A DNA stretch of 38,056 bases from DSPP01 sp964607165 (GCA_964607165.1 CAZSIT010000021.1:1-38056); one strand, 5' to 3'. Shown: positions 1 to 7,672, counted from the stretch's first letter. Program-made: numbers and translations. The notes: generated by a model from the sequence alone, not told the origin.

Positions 1-73
1 GAACGTAAATTATGGAAGCGGCCGGTAATCGGCTTTGCTTTTGGACCAAGTTCATCAATGGAAAGGAGAAAAA

Positions 74-217
74 ATGCAAAAGTTCACTACTTTGACAACC
101 GAGCAATTTGTTGAAAAAATGACCGAAGAACGGATAAAGCGGGAAAAGGCGATGCACCGGGCGAAGGGAAGCGGGAGCAAGCCCTCCATCAAGCGCTACA
201 AACGCCGCAACCGCTAA
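74..217 (+). CDS. Small basic protein of unknown function, 47 aa
   Basis: The start is the ATG at 74 because GGAAAGGAG lies just upstream; an in-frame ATG at 35 has no such site. The product is a short, very basic peptide: a Thr/Gln/Phe-rich start, a helical charged stretch (EKMTEERIKREKAM) and a Lys/Arg/Ser tail ending KRYKRRNR, which suggests nucleic-acid or ribosome binding. I do not recognise a family. It is convergent with the last gene of the phage-like module, 32 bp away. Its function is unknown; the good ribosome binding site is the main reason to call it real. Confidence 0.55.
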   Translation: MQKFTTLTTEQFVEKMTEERIKREKAMHRAKGSGSKPSIKRYKRRNR

Positions 218-249
218 AAGCCGGTTCCCTTTTAACATCCCCAAAAACC

Positions 250-1299
250 CTACCACGTGAACTGCCAGCTGGATTGGGCTGGGACGATTACGGTGCGTTT
301 GGCGATGGGCGTGGAGTTGTAATAAATCGTAAATTCATATTTTGTACTTGAAGGGCTCAAGCTAAGATTGGGATACAAATCCAAATACCAGTAGCCGGAT
401 GAATTGGTGGTCGTGCCCTTGAGATACGGCGAAATGACGATGGAGCCGGCTTTCAAAGGTGAAGTTTTGATTTCTGCCGTGACGGTAACGCCCGCCAATG
501 AATCGGCGGACAGGCCATAGACCCAGCCGTAAACGCGGCAGAGAGAGGGACTGGAAGGAACTCCGGGGTCAAAGAGCGTGCCGGAGTAATTTTTCATCGT
601 CGCACCCGAAACCAAGAGTGTTTCCGGAGCGGTGAAAAGGTAACCGGGCTTAAACAAGCGGACAAAATAGAAACCGGAATTCAGATTTAATTTGATGACA
701 CCGTTGGCATCACTGTTTCCAATCGCCTGCGTGGCCAATTGGGTGAGCGAATCGACCACCTGAACCAAAACTCCGGCAATCGGAACGGCGCCTTGCTTGA
801 CGTTGACGGTAACCGGAAACGAACCGGAGCCGGTGCCAAGGGCTGTAACCGGATTGGTGACTTGGGCAATCGTGTCGGAAGAGGCGATGTTGACTTCCGG
901 ATAGGTCGAAAGGACGGAGTAAGTGAGCCAATCCCCTTCGTCAAAGTTGTGCGAAGAGCGGCTGCCGTTTTTCCAGACCAGAACGCGGACGGCATAGGCG
1001 CCGGTGGAGCCATCCGATTTGGAGGCGCGAAAAACCCGGCGGAAATTGCCCGTCCAGATTTTGTCGGTGGAGAAAGCGACAAAGGTCGATTCGAAAATTG
1101 AACCCTGATAGTAGCGCCAGTAGCCGATGGAATCGCCGTCGATTTCTTTTAGAGCAAGCGAGTCGTGAAAATTGCCGAACAGATAAAGCGAGTCCCATTT
1201 GAGACCGGTGGAGTTGCGGAATTGGCCCCAGACATCGGCATTAACTGTGGTTTTAAGCGAGAACAGCAGAGCAAATACGAACAGAAACTTTTTTAGCAT
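250..1299 (-). CDS. Secreted protein with carboxypeptidase-regulatory-like domain, end of phage-like module
   Basis: The start is the ATG at 1299, preceded by AAAGGAGAAAG. A longer reading from 1332 begins MNCPY, which is only the centre of a palindromic repeat. Residues 1-21 form a Sec signal peptide (MLKKFLFVFALLFSLKTTVNA). The rest, about 330 residues, is beta-rich. The middle (VTVNVKQGAVPIAGVLVQVVD, then SDANGVIKLNLNSGFYFVRLFKPGY) has the pattern of a carboxypeptidase regulatory-like beta-sandwich, and a second such unit appears near the C-terminus. It is the last gene of the minus-strand module that encodes capsid proteins. A cleavable signal peptide is unexpected for a virion protein, so it may be a host surface protein or an exported product of the element. 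Exact function unknown. Confidence 0.75.
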   Translation of the reverse strand: MLKKFLFVFALLFSLKTTVNADVWGQFRNSTGLKWDSLYLFGNFHDSLALKEIDGDSIGYWRYYQGSIFESTFVAFSTDKIWTGNFRRVFRASKSDGSTGAYAVRVLVWKNGSRSSHNFDEGDWLTYSVLSTYPEVNIASSDTIAQVTNPVTALGTGSGSFPVTVNVKQGAVPIAGVLVQVVDSLTQLATQAIGNSDANGVIKLNLNSGFYFVRLFKPGYLFTAPETLLVSGATMKNYSGTLFDPGVPSSPSLCRVYGWVYGLSADSLAGVTVTAEIKTSPLKAGSIVISPYLKGTTTNSSGYWYLDLYPNLSLSPSSTKYEFTIYYNSTPIAKRTVIVPAQSSWQFTW

Positions 1300-1317
1300 C
1301 TTTCTCCTTTCATTGTG

Positions 1318-1345
1318 GTAGGGGCAATTCATGAATTGCCCCTAC
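1318..1345. repeat. Perfect 28-bp GTAGGGGC palindrome
   Basis: Perfect inverted repeat with outer arms GTAGGGGC and GCCCCTAC and an inner core AATTCATGAATT. It lies between two genes of the minus-strand module and belongs to the palindromic family found throughout the window. The core contains ATG in both directions, so it creates false gene starts reading MNCP. Confidence 0.85.
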
Positions 1346-1351
1346 AAAAAC

Positions 1352-1999
1352 TCACTTTCTAAAAAGCCGGTTGCGCCGGGGCGAACTGCCGCCGGAGGAG
1401 GGGAAATAATAGACGACGGCATATTCTTGGGTAATTCGCACCTCGGCGCAACCCACACCCAAACTTTGTAATTTGTTTCTTACACCTAAAACCAACGAAT
1501 CAACGGCGGAAAGTGTCCAGCTCCCGCCGGTCGGCTTGGTGGCGGAAGTGAACTTATATTCGGCATACGACCCGGAGAGACCAAAGAAGCTGGATGATAA
1601 ATAGGAGGATTGTTCCTGCATCACCAGCTTGATCGAATCTTTATGCGGATTGGAACCGGTGGCCGAGCGCACCCAGGCAACGATGCGCACCGAATCTATC
1701 GTGCCGCCGCCGGAAAAATTAGCCAGCGCATGCTTGGTGGTATCGTCCGCGCCCATTGCGCAAACGCAGGCTTCACCCACATCCGCTTCGAGATACGTTG
1801 CGTCATCATCCCGCACCGCTTCGTTCACTTTGGTGTGATTGGAGCTCGTGGCCGTGCAGGTGGCGTTCTGGCCCATTACCGCTTTTTTGGTTCCGTCCGG
1901 GCGGAGCGTGTCGGCGCTCTGGGCGCCTGCTCGGCCAGGGGAAACGATTCCGGCGGCGATGGTGAGACACAACAGTCCGCTCCGAAGGATTGTTTTCAT
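1352..1999 (-). CDS. Secreted protein of phage-module type, unknown function
   Basis: 215 residues. Residues 1-26 form a Sec signal peptide with cleavage near AGAQS. The mature part contains a patch of the type N-x-x-x-V-N-E-A-V-R-D-D-D-A-T-Y (about residues 56-71), then beta strands with alternating hydrophobics. Modules of this kind (a 'number of items, DDxTY' patch followed by a jelly-roll-like domain) are common in phage and metagenomic structural proteins; that is recall, not a search. Two cysteines close together (EACVCAM) could be disulfide bonded. The start overlaps the end of the gene upstream. The signal peptide argues that it acts outside the cytoplasm. The DNA for SPGRAGAQ resembles a CTCGGCCAGG segment seen in some intergenic repeats. 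Confidence 0.7.
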   Translation of the reverse strand: MKTILRSGLLCLTIAAGIVSPGRAGAQSADTLRPDGTKKAVMGQNATCTATSSNHTKVNEAVRDDDATYLEADVGEACVCAMGADDTTKHALANFSGGGTIDSVRIVAWVRSATGSNPHKDSIKLVMQEQSSYLSSSFFGLSGSYAEYKFTSATKPTGGSWTLSAVDSLVLGVRNKLQSLGVGCAEVRITQEYAVVYYFPSSGGSSPRRNRLFRK

Positions 2000-2234
2000 T
2001 TTTCTTGGTTTCGGGCCTTTCTCCCCTTCTAATCATATCCATAAACAGCCGTCCCACGTCCTGGCGGGAGGAGCTGGCATCTTTTTTTAGCTTTTGCCGC
2101 AGTTCTATAATTTTCAAGGCGTCGGCGGCTTTGAGCGGCAAAGTTCCTCTTTCAACCATTTCCAGAATTTTTTCCAGTAAGATTTCAAGGTAGGCCAGAT
2201 CATCTGCTAACTCCTTTCGGTTTTGTTCCACCAT
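1806..2234 (-). CDS. Small helical protein in phage module; tail may be frameshifted
   Basis: Residues 1-80 look like a real helical protein: NRKELADDLAYLEILLEKIL and LKAADALKIIELRQKLKKD are amphipathic and leucine-rich, suited to a coiled coil. From about residue 85 the protein turns into Arg/Pro/His/Ser-rich sequence, overlapping the signal-peptide region of the next gene by 194 bp. That tail has the look of an out-of-frame reading, so the true protein may end near 2000, with a small frameshift in between. A GGAAGGAG site lies 12 bases before the ATG. Its position in the head module would suit a small structural or packaging factor, but no family is recognised. Confidence 0.5.
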   Translation of the reverse strand: MVEQNRKELADDLAYLEILLEKILEMVERGTLPLKAADALKIIELRQKLKKDASSSRQDVGRLFMDMIRRGERPETKKNENNPSERTVVSHHRRRNRFPWPSRRPERRHAPPGRNQKSGNGPERHLHGHELQSHQSERSGAG

Positions 2235-2257
2235 TGGTTATTATTTCTCCTTCCTCG

Positions 2258-2339
2258 GTAGGGGCGTATCCCTCGACTTCGTTCGGGACAAGTTGCAATA
2301 CGCCCCTACGGTTGCGTCAGGAATTATTCCTGACGCAAC
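2258..2339. repeat. Composite GTAGGGGC palindrome plus 14-bp stem hairpin
   Basis: 2258-2309 has arms GTAGGGGCGTAT and ATACGCCCCTAC interrupted by the CCCTCGACTTCGTTCGGGACA module. 2311-2339 is a second, near-perfect hairpin (GTTGCGTCAGGAAT against ATTCCTGACGCAAC). The TAG stop of the gene at 2339-2707 (bases 2339-2341) lies at the edge of this hairpin. Confidence 0.75.
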
Positions 2340-2707
2340 TATCCCATTTCAATAATCAGCAAATCCACCAGCGCGTTGTCCGTGCCGCCGGTTTTGGCCA
2401 GGCGGAACAGCTGTTCCGATTCTTCGCCGACAATGACGGCAGCGATGCCGGTTTTAGGCAGAACGACAACTTTCGGGCTTTTCAGTTTCTGCGGCAGTTT
2501 GTTTCCGCGCTGGTCGGTTAGGTTTTGGTAGAACAGAACTTGTTCCACGCCACCCAAAACGGCGTTTTCAAAAATCACGCGCTTGGAAGTCGGCGTGCTT
2601 TCACTGCGCAAAAGCAGGAGTTCGACGGCGCCCAGCGTGCCATAGACGACCACACCCGGCACACTCCAGATGCGTTTGGCTTTGAGATAGTTTAAGGTAT
2701 CGTTCAT
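2339..2707 (-). CDS. Conserved-looking beta-rich protein of phage module, unknown
   Basis: The start is the ATG at 2707, with TAGGAA upstream; a longer reading to 2737 lacks support. 122 residues, no signal peptide. The sequence alternates hydrophobic strands (VPGVVVYGTLGAVELLLLR, KVVVLPKTGIAAVIVGEES) with short turns and ends VDLLIIEMG, so it is probably a compact beta fold. It lies between the connector-like gene and the small helical gene and is likely co-transcribed with them. It could be a minor virion or neck protein, but nothing in the sequence proves this. Confidence 0.65.
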   Translation of the reverse strand: MNDTLNYLKAKRIWSVPGVVVYGTLGAVELLLLRSESTPTSKRVIFENAVLGGVEQVLFYQNLTDQRGNKLPQKLKSPKVVVLPKTGIAAVIVGEESEQLFRLAKTGGTDNALVDLLIIEMG

Positions 2708-2719
2708 ATTCCTATCATT

Positions 2720-2836
2720 GTAGGGGCGAATCTTCACTTGTCCTGAGCGAAGTCGAAGGAGATTCGCCCGGGTGAACCTGAAGGTTCACCCCTACGTTTT
2801 CATTGATGGCTGGGGCGGTTCGCGAACCGCCCTTAC
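2720..2836. repeat. Two composite palindromes with the CTTGTCCTGAGCGAAG module
   Basis: 2720-2795 contains GTAGGGGCGAATC, then the module CTTGTCCTGAGCGAAGTCGA, then GATTCGCCC, fused to a second hairpin GGGTGAACCTGAAGGTTCACCC. 2810-2836 is a simple form with core GGGCGGTTCGCGAACCGCCC. Both lie between two minus-strand module genes. Confidence 0.8.
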
Positions 2837-2854
2837 AAAAACCACCAGCCACCA

Positions 2855-3676
2855 TTAGTTTTTCCTCGGCAGGGTCAATGATTTCAATCCTCCCGGTTTT
2901 TTGGCGAACGAGGCCAGAAAATCGGCGGCGCGTTTGCGGTAGAAATTGGACATAATCGCCCAAGAACGGGAAAGCTGGTGGGAGGGATTGGCGGATTGCA
3001 TCGACTCCAGTGCTTTCACCTGCGCCAGAATCGAAACCGCCAGATAGGTGGCACCCGTTGCCAGTGACGGTTCGGAAGAATCGACATACGCCGGGTCGAT
3101 AAGCGTTACCACTTGAGCTTCCGCTTCCGCCACGGCGCCCTCGATTACTTCCAGCCCCAAAAACGCCGGGTCGATTTTGAAATCGACATATACCGTCTGG
3201 CCGTCTTCGATAACACCGCTTGCCAAACGGGTGATTTCCGCTTTGCCATAGTCGATCTTGTAGTCCACGTTCCGAGTGTAAACTTTGAAGGAGACATGCC
3301 AGACTACAACCATCGTGTCCACCGTTAAAGCCCCGCCTGGCAGGCGGCGGATTTTTCCCGCCGGATAATCGACAGCGAAATCAACCTGCTCGACATAGAT
3401 GGTGCCGAGCGAAGAATCGGAAGCGACCACCAGCGATTCAGGCATCAAATCGGTGGAGGCCAATTGAACGCTGGCCAAAGTGAGCAGAACCGTTTCCTCT
3501 TTTGGCGTCATATCCTCCTTGCCTTTGACTTTGTCGGAGAGGGAAAGCAAGGGGGCCGAAGGAAGCTTCACCGGCGTGGCGACGGCCAGCTTCAGAGGTA
3601 AATTTTCCACGCTTTGACCGATGGCGCTATGTTCGATTAAATGTTTACGAACTAATTGTGCGTTTGTAAAAGGCAT
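2855..3676 (-). CDS. Putative phage connector/neck-like structural protein
   Basis: 273 residues, no signal peptide. The N-terminus MPFTNAQLVRKHL resembles the opening helix of small head-tail connector proteins. The centre has repeated beta-hairpin units of the form D-Y-x-x-G-x-I-x-R-L-x-x-G-x-L-x-x-x-x-x-V-x-V-x-W/F (about residues 99-125 and 137-165), a pattern seen in phage structural proteins. The C-terminus is helical (FYRKRAADFLASF). It starts 2 bp after the stop of the propeller gene, so the two are translationally close. The assignment as connector or neck is inference from position next to capsid genes and the general pattern. Confidence 0.6.
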   Translation of the reverse strand: MPFTNAQLVRKHLIEHSAIGQSVENLPLKLAVATPVKLPSAPLLSLSDKVKGKEDMTPKEETVLLTLASVQLASTDLMPESLVVASDSSLGTIYVEQVDFAVDYPAGKIRRLPGGALTVDTMVVVWHVSFKVYTRNVDYKIDYGKAEITRLASGVIEDGQTVYVDFKIDPAFLGLEVIEGAVAEAEAQVVTLIDPAYVDSSEPSLATGATYLAVSILAQVKALESMQSANPSHQLSRSWAIMSNFYRKRAADFLASFAKKPGGLKSLTLPRKN

Positions 3677-3677
3677 A

Positions 3678-5099
3678 TTACACCGTCACATTTGGATAGA
3701 GGGTTTCGGGTATGGCGGAAAGTTGTGTTCCGACCGGGCCGGCGGAATAGTTGGTGGTCACTTCAATTTTCAGATAGAATTTCAGCGCGCCGGAGACGCT
3801 GGATTTGAGCCAGCCCGATGGAAATTGCGATTTATCAGCCCAGAGATAGACGCCCGCACCTGTATCCACAAAATTGTAGTTTCCGGAGTAAGGCGTAAAG
3901 GCAATCCACTCCGAGCCGTTCCAATAGGAGAAGGAAACAGCACCACCAACCCCGGCAACCGAGTTGATGGTTCGGAAAAAGTGGAACGGTTCATCCGCCC
4001 CCAAATACAGAGCGTCGCCAATATCTTTCAGCATGGCGCCGGAGGTGGAGTGCAAAACGTCTCCGGCGGCGGTTGAAGCGGCCTCTGAAGTTTTATCTTG
4101 AAATTTCACCGTGGCGGAGGCGTCATAGACGAAAACTTTGGCAAAAGCGGCCTCGGCGGTGAACAAAGGAACTGCTGCGTCAAAGCTGGACGCCCCTTTT
4201 TGCGAATAAACCAGCTGGTTTTGATTCGCGCCAAAAGTTTTCAGATACAAAACCGTCGCCTTGCCGGAGGGAAAAGTGAGCAAAGGGGAAGCGCCGCCGG
4301 TGTCGATTTGCAAAGCCCCAGACCAGACTGAACCGTCATATTCCTTGTAAAACAAACCCGAAGAATTGACGTAAGCGCTGCCCAATTTGCCATCGGCGGA
4401 CGAACCAACAGCGAAATTGAAGTCAAAACCGCTGCCAGTGGCCAAAATTTCTTCCGAAGACCAGACCGAGCCCAAGATGGCGAAATAGCGATTGGCCAGT
4501 TTTGTCCCACCGTCAGTGTAAAAGGCGTAAATCCGGTCGTTGAAAATTTCCACTTGCCCGTACACAGAGGTAGAACCGGAAGTCAAAGTTGTTCCAATGT
4601 CGGTCGAACCACTGCCCCAGGTGACGCCGTCGTTAATGGAGCTTTTGGCTTGGAGATAGTATTTGCCATCAGCCGCCGCAAACCGGCTCCAGATAACCCA
4701 GAGCCGGTCGGTGCGGTCTTTGGCAATGACCGGATAATAGTTGGAATCAACGGTCAAAACTTGTCGCACAGTTCCAACCGTCCAGCTTCCATTTGCGAAA
4801 GTAAGTTTGACCGCCAAAAGCGCCAGCGTGGTCGCTTGCGTATAGACGATGTAAATGTTGCCGCCAGAGTCCACCACTGCCGAAAAGGGAAAATCGGCGG
4901 AGTCGCTGACGATGTTCTGGGCCGCCGACCAATTGGTATGCGGCGGATCGGCGGACACCAGGACAATCGTGCCGGCAGTTTTTTGGTAAAGCGCCGCCGC
5001 CCGGCCGGCATAAACGCCGGTGGAGATGCGGAAAATTTTCCGCTGGGTGGCGATGCCGGTCGGGGCAAGCGCCGAGGAGGTGTCTAAAAGTTTTTGCAT
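3678..5099 (-). CDS. Beta-propeller (BNR/sialidase-like) protein, possible phage fibre
   Basis: The start is the ATG at 5099, preceded by GTGAGGA; a longer reading to 5153 comes from an upstream repeat. 473 residues, no signal peptide. About residues 20-300 contain repeated blades with Asp-box-like turns (SSINDGVTWGSG; SADPPHTNWS) and strand triplets such as GNIYIVYTQ, DRLWVIWSR, DRIYAFYTD. This is typical of BNR/sialidase-fold propellers. The C-terminal 150 residues form a separate beta domain (FSYWNGSEWIAF, LKFYLKIEVTT). Following the major capsid gene, it could be a fibre or receptor-binding protein. No catalytic sialidase residues could be assigned. Confidence 0.7.
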   Translation of the reverse strand: MQKLLDTSSALAPTGIATQRKIFRISTGVYAGRAAALYQKTAGTIVLVSADPPHTNWSAAQNIVSDSADFPFSAVVDSGGNIYIVYTQATTLALLAVKLTFANGSWTVGTVRQVLTVDSNYYPVIAKDRTDRLWVIWSRFAAADGKYYLQAKSSINDGVTWGSGSTDIGTTLTSGSTSVYGQVEIFNDRIYAFYTDGGTKLANRYFAILGSVWSSEEILATGSGFDFNFAVGSSADGKLGSAYVNSSGLFYKEYDGSVWSGALQIDTGGASPLLTFPSGKATVLYLKTFGANQNQLVYSQKGASSFDAAVPLFTAEAAFAKVFVYDASATVKFQDKTSEAASTAAGDVLHSTSGAMLKDIGDALYLGADEPFHFFRTINSVAGVGGAVSFSYWNGSEWIAFTPYSGNYNFVDTGAGVYLWADKSQFPSGWLKSSVSGALKFYLKIEVTTNYSAGPVGTQLSAIPETLYPNVTV

Positions 5100-5117
5100 T
5101 TTTTCCTCACCCTTAAC

Positions 5118-5168
5118 CCCTCTCCACCCAGTGGAGAGGGAAAAGGCAACCACAAGGGTTGCCCCTAC
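5118..5168. repeat. Inverted repeat CCCTCTCCAC and half palindrome
   Basis: 5118-5140 is a 10-bp stem with a 3-nt loop (CCCTCTCCAC / GTGGAGAGGG), a member of the second intergenic repeat family. It is followed by a degenerate GTAGGGGC-type palindrome (CAACCACAAGGGTTG core) ending at 5168. It lies between the capsid and propeller genes. Confidence 0.7.
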
Positions 5169-5171
5169 GGT

Positions 5172-6269
5172 TTACCATACGGTGTCCAGAATCAAACTCG
5201 CCTCTTTGACCACCTTGGCGTATGCGATGGATTCGGAAACGACCGCTTCCTCTAAACGCTGCTCGATGACCTTGTCGAATTCAACCATCAAGGGCTGCGA
5301 AACGACTTCCTCGATGGCAAAACGATTGTCCAAGCCGATGAGCAAATCGGTCGAGACGTTATCGGAACGAATCAATTTTGTGCCTAAAGGAGTTACCAAC
5401 TCGCCGGTTTTTTGAAAGCGGAAACCGACCATCGGGTCTTTGAATTCGGAGAGGGTCAGAATCGTTTTCAGGTTGTTTTTAGAAACCACCAGCGTGTTCA
5501 TCTCGAAGGGATAAAACTCGTTCCAGAAACTGACCAAATCGGTGTAGGCCAAAACGCCGGTCGCGGCAGTGTTGATGACCGTCGCCGGATTCGAATTGCC
5601 GTCGCCATTGATAATGGTATTGACCAGAAGCCCGATTTTATCCGCCGAAAGCCGGAAGCCGACATACCAGAGCAGGACTTTGAACTGCGCCATCGAGCGA
5701 TAGCGCAGAGCGCGGTAGGAAATCGCCAAAGCCAGGCCGTATTCCGGCACGGTGATGGTATGCTGCTGTTCGGTTACCAGCATCTGCGGAACACTGGCCC
5801 CTTCGCCGACCGGCTTGAGCGAAAGGCGGGTTTGCGCTGGCGTTACGTTTATGTAAAACGGCGTGTAGCGCGAGGCGAAAACCGGCGTGGAAGATGCGAT
5901 CAAAGTTTCCAGACCGGGACGCATACGCTGGCCGCGCAAAATTTCGCGGCGGATGAACTCCGGCATCAAAACCGGCGCGGCGGCAAAAAATTCTTCAACA
6001 GTTGACGCATTTTTGTCGGAAACCTTCAGCCCGCGCATCAAAAGTTGGCGGTCGAAAGCATCGAGCGTCGAGCCAACCGGCGAAGGATCATACGGCTCGG
6101 TTTCGAGCAATTCAGATAAAGTCATCCCCTGATTTTGCGCTTCGAGATAGGTTTCGCGCGAAATGTCTAACTGCGCCGCGCGGGTCAAATCGACCGCGCC
6201 CGGCTTAGGTTTTTCCGCCAGAGCCAAAGACATCAAATTTGGTTCTTCCAATAATTTTTCTAATTCCAT
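5172..6269 (-). CDS. Phage major capsid protein, HK97-fold type
   Basis: 365 residues, a normal size for this family. The start has GAAAGGG seven bases upstream. Residues 1-75 are a helical leader; the body contains EGASVPQM, an E-loop-like segment (VTEQQHTITVPEYGLALAIS), a long spine-helix region (YRSMAQFKVLLWYVGFRLSA) and a P-domain-like section with NTLVVSKNNLKTILTL. A DNVSTDLLIGLDNRFAIEEV segment near the C-terminus is typical of HK97-fold capsid proteins, in which a residue loop is followed by A-domain strands. Together with the neighbouring prohead protease this marks a tailed-phage head module. No frameshift or stop is seen, so the gene looks intact. Confidence 0.8.
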   Translation of the reverse strand: MELEKLLEEPNLMSLALAEKPKPGAVDLTRAAQLDISRETYLEAQNQGMTLSELLETEPYDPSPVGSTLDAFDRQLLMRGLKVSDKNASTVEEFFAAAPVLMPEFIRREILRGQRMRPGLETLIASSTPVFASRYTPFYINVTPAQTRLSLKPVGEGASVPQMLVTEQQHTITVPEYGLALAISYRALRYRSMAQFKVLLWYVGFRLSADKIGLLVNTIINGDGNSNPATVINTAATGVLAYTDLVSFWNEFYPFEMNTLVVSKNNLKTILTLSEFKDPMVGFRFQKTGELVTPLGTKLIRSDNVSTDLLIGLDNRFAIEEVVSQPLMVEFDKVIEQRLEEAVVSESIAYAKVVKEASLILDTVW

Positions 6270-6289
6270 TTTTGCCCTTTCGTTTTTTT

Positions 6290-6326
6290 GTAGGGGCGAC
6301 CCGCCACGCGCGGGCGTCGCCCTTAC
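6290..6326. repeat. GTAGGGGC palindrome
   Basis: Arms GTAGGGGCGAC and GTCGCCCTTAC around CCGCCACGCGCGGGC. It lies in the 63-bp gap between the capsid and decoration-like genes. Confidence 0.75.
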
Positions 6327-6332
6327 ATCCGT

Positions 6333-6755
6333 TCAGTTCAAAATCAACGTGCAATCCGTCGTGCCGTTGACGGCGATGACCGTCCCGCGGGCAATGTTCC
6401 CTCCCGCCGGGTCAAAAGCCGTCAGAACCGGCGCCTGCTTGACTGTTCCGCTGGCACCGCCGACCACGCGGTTGCCAACAACTGGCGCTGGCGTAACTAA
6501 ATTCAGATTCACCACGCCGCCGATTTGCAGCGTGGCAACCCGTTTGCCGTTATCCGCATCAGTTAAAGACAAATCGACTAACTTGCCCAAAAGCACCGCG
6601 CCATCGGTGGCCGGGCCAACCGTGTTGTTGGCTGTAATCGTAACCGCTTTGCCGATGTCGGCATCCTTCAAATCATCCACGCTGGCGGTTTGTTTAATCA
6701 GGAAGGTGGCAAAAACCGCGCCCAGTCCCTCCAAAGCTAAATCGCGAACTCCCAT
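6333..6755 (-). CDS. Putative capsid decoration (cement) protein, DUF2190-like
   Basis: 140 residues, preceded by AAAGGAG. The body is Val/Gly/Ala-rich beta sequence: a first half with DADIGKAVTITANNTVGPA, GKLVDLSLTDADNGKRVATLQIGG and a second half with GNRVVGGASGTVKQ and ARGTVIAVNGTTDC. Alternating 'V-x-V-G' turns and the small size fit capsid-stabilising proteins of the DUF2190 or head-decoration kind, which usually sit immediately beside the capsid gene, as here. The family call rests on pattern and position only. Probably co-transcribed with the capsid gene downstream. Confidence 0.6.
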   Translation of the reverse strand: MGVRDLALEGLGAVFATFLIKQTASVDDLKDADIGKAVTITANNTVGPATDGAVLLGKLVDLSLTDADNGKRVATLQIGGVVNLNLVTPAPVVGNRVVGGASGTVKQAPVLTAFDPAGGNIARGTVIAVNGTTDCTLILN

Positions 6756-6788
6756 TTATTCTCCTTTCGTTTGTTTATTTTCCATCGC

Positions 6789-6888
6789 GGGCGAACACAA
6801 GGTTCGCCCCTACGCTTTTCTGTTACGATTTGATGTAGGGGCGAGGCATGCCTCGCCCTTACAGAGGCACGGCGCACCGTGCCCCTAC
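6789..6888. repeat. Three GTAGGGGC palindromes in tandem
   Basis: Three adjacent members with different cores: 6789-6813 (GGGCGAAC / GTTCGCCC), 6835-6862 (GGGGCGAGGCATGCCTCGCCC) and 6866-6888 (GGCACGG / CCGTGCC). The arms differ between units but match within each unit, so pairing is preserved. The last unit overlaps the TAG stop (bases 6885-6887) of the gene at 6885-7148. Confidence 0.8.
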
Positions 6889-7148
6889 GTTTTCTGTTCG
6901 TTTTTAAATCGGACGTCAGCGGCCGGATTAACCGGCAGGGCCGCATCCAGTTTTTTCTTCAACTTTCGTTTCAACTCCACCAGTTTTTCCGCCGGCAGCG
7001 CTTCCAGTTCGGAATCGTCCGAATTGGCCACGCTGCCGACCGTCAAAACCATAAGGGTGGCGTGCAAGCATTTGATTTCCCGTATCAATTCGTTTTTCAA
7101 CAACAAATATTCCTGCTCGGTTTTTTCTTCCACGTTATTTCGCTCCAT
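6885..7148 (-). CDS. Small helical protein of phage module
   Basis: 87 residues, strongly helical: EEKTEQEYLLLKNELIREIK, then a hydrophobic stretch LHATLMVLTVGSVAN, and a charged helix PAEKLVELKRKLKKKLDAA. The ATG lies inside the end of the previous gene (14-bp overlap with 7135-7458), so translation is likely coupled. The stop codon TAG is the first three bases of a GTAGGGGC palindrome reading on the minus strand, so the present C-terminus may have been set by the repeat. No known family recognised; role in the head module unknown. Confidence 0.6.
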   Translation of the reverse strand: MERNNVEEKTEQEYLLLKNELIREIKCLHATLMVLTVGSVANSDDSELEALPAEKLVELKRKLKKKLDAALPVNPAADVRFKNEQKT

Positions 7149-7458
7149 TCTTCGAGATTTTCGCTTCGATTTTGGTCAGCCGCTCTAACATTTCATCCTT
7201 CAGTAGGTAGAAATCTTCTTTGGTCATAAAGCGTTCCGAAAGCTGGACGTCGATGGCAGCTATTTTCTTATCCATTTCCGCCACCGTGCGGGCATCCGCC
7301 TTTTGCGCCAGCTCCAGTTTGATTCCGGCCACCGTGGTGTAGTAGGCCGCCAGAATGCCGCAGGCGGTCATCGCGAAGGAGAACAGAAATTTCACCAGAG
7401 CTGCCGTGGTGATGTAAGCCAAAGACCCCTGTCCGTTTCTTCTTTTGCCGTTCATCAT
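7135..7458 (-). CDS. Membrane-anchored coiled-coil protein of phage module
   Basis: 107 residues. One transmembrane segment at about residues 17-42 (TTAALVKFLFSFAMTACGILAAYYTTV) is followed by a heptad-like coiled coil (LAQKADARTVAEMDKKIAAIDVQL, then LLKDEMLERLTKIEAKISK). The architecture (short cytoplasmic N-terminus, one membrane helix, long coiled coil) is common in small phage membrane proteins and in anchors, but no family is recognised; a holin is unlikely with a single helix. The start codon is 10 bases from the AGAGGGA of the repeated promoter-like unit, which therefore probably drives this gene and those after it. Confidence 0.6.
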   Translation of the reverse strand: MMNGKRRNGQGSLAYITTAALVKFLFSFAMTACGILAAYYTTVAGIKLELAQKADARTVAEMDKKIAAIDVQLSERFMTKEDFYLLKDEMLERLTKIEAKISKNGAK

Positions 7459-7516
7459 ATCCCTCTACTAATAGCCGGCCACCGTTTTTTGCCTCAATTT
7501 TCCCTCCGAATTTGTC
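7459..7516 (-). promoter_or_regulatory. Promoter-like repeated unit, copy 1
   Basis: On the minus strand it reads AATTGAGGCAAAAAA, a variable stretch, GGCTATTAGTAGAGGGAT, then the ATG of the gene at 7458. TTGAGG and TATTAG are 18 bp apart, as in all five copies. AGAGGGA is also a usable ribosome binding site. Promoter function is inferred from the fixed spacing and position. Confidence 0.55.
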
Positions 7517-7522
7517 TTCGAT

Positions 7523-7672
7523 GTAGGGGTGAACCTTTACTTGTCCCGAGCGCATCCGAGGGAGGTTCACCCGGGCGAATCTAAAGCCTGCCCGGCCAGG
7601 GATTCGCCCCTACGTTTTTGGTAAGGGCGGTTCGTTTATCCCGAGCACAGTCGAGGGGCGAGCCGCCCCTAC
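7523..7672. repeat. Two composite palindromes overlapping the end of the protease gene
   Basis: 7523-7613: GTAGGGGTGAACC arms with an inserted CTTGTCCCGAGCG-type module, fused to a GGGCGAATC / GATTCGCCCC hairpin that holds a CCTGCCCGGCCAGGG insert. 7621-7672: GTAAGGGCGG / CCGCCCCTAC arms around ATCCCGAGCACAGTCGAGGG. The protease gene reads into both before it stops at 7581. Confidence 0.8.

Noticed and set aside
1300..1332. MNCPYHNERRK extension of the first secreted protein
   Set aside because: The ATG is the palindrome centre; AAAGGAG and a signal peptide fix the start at 1299.
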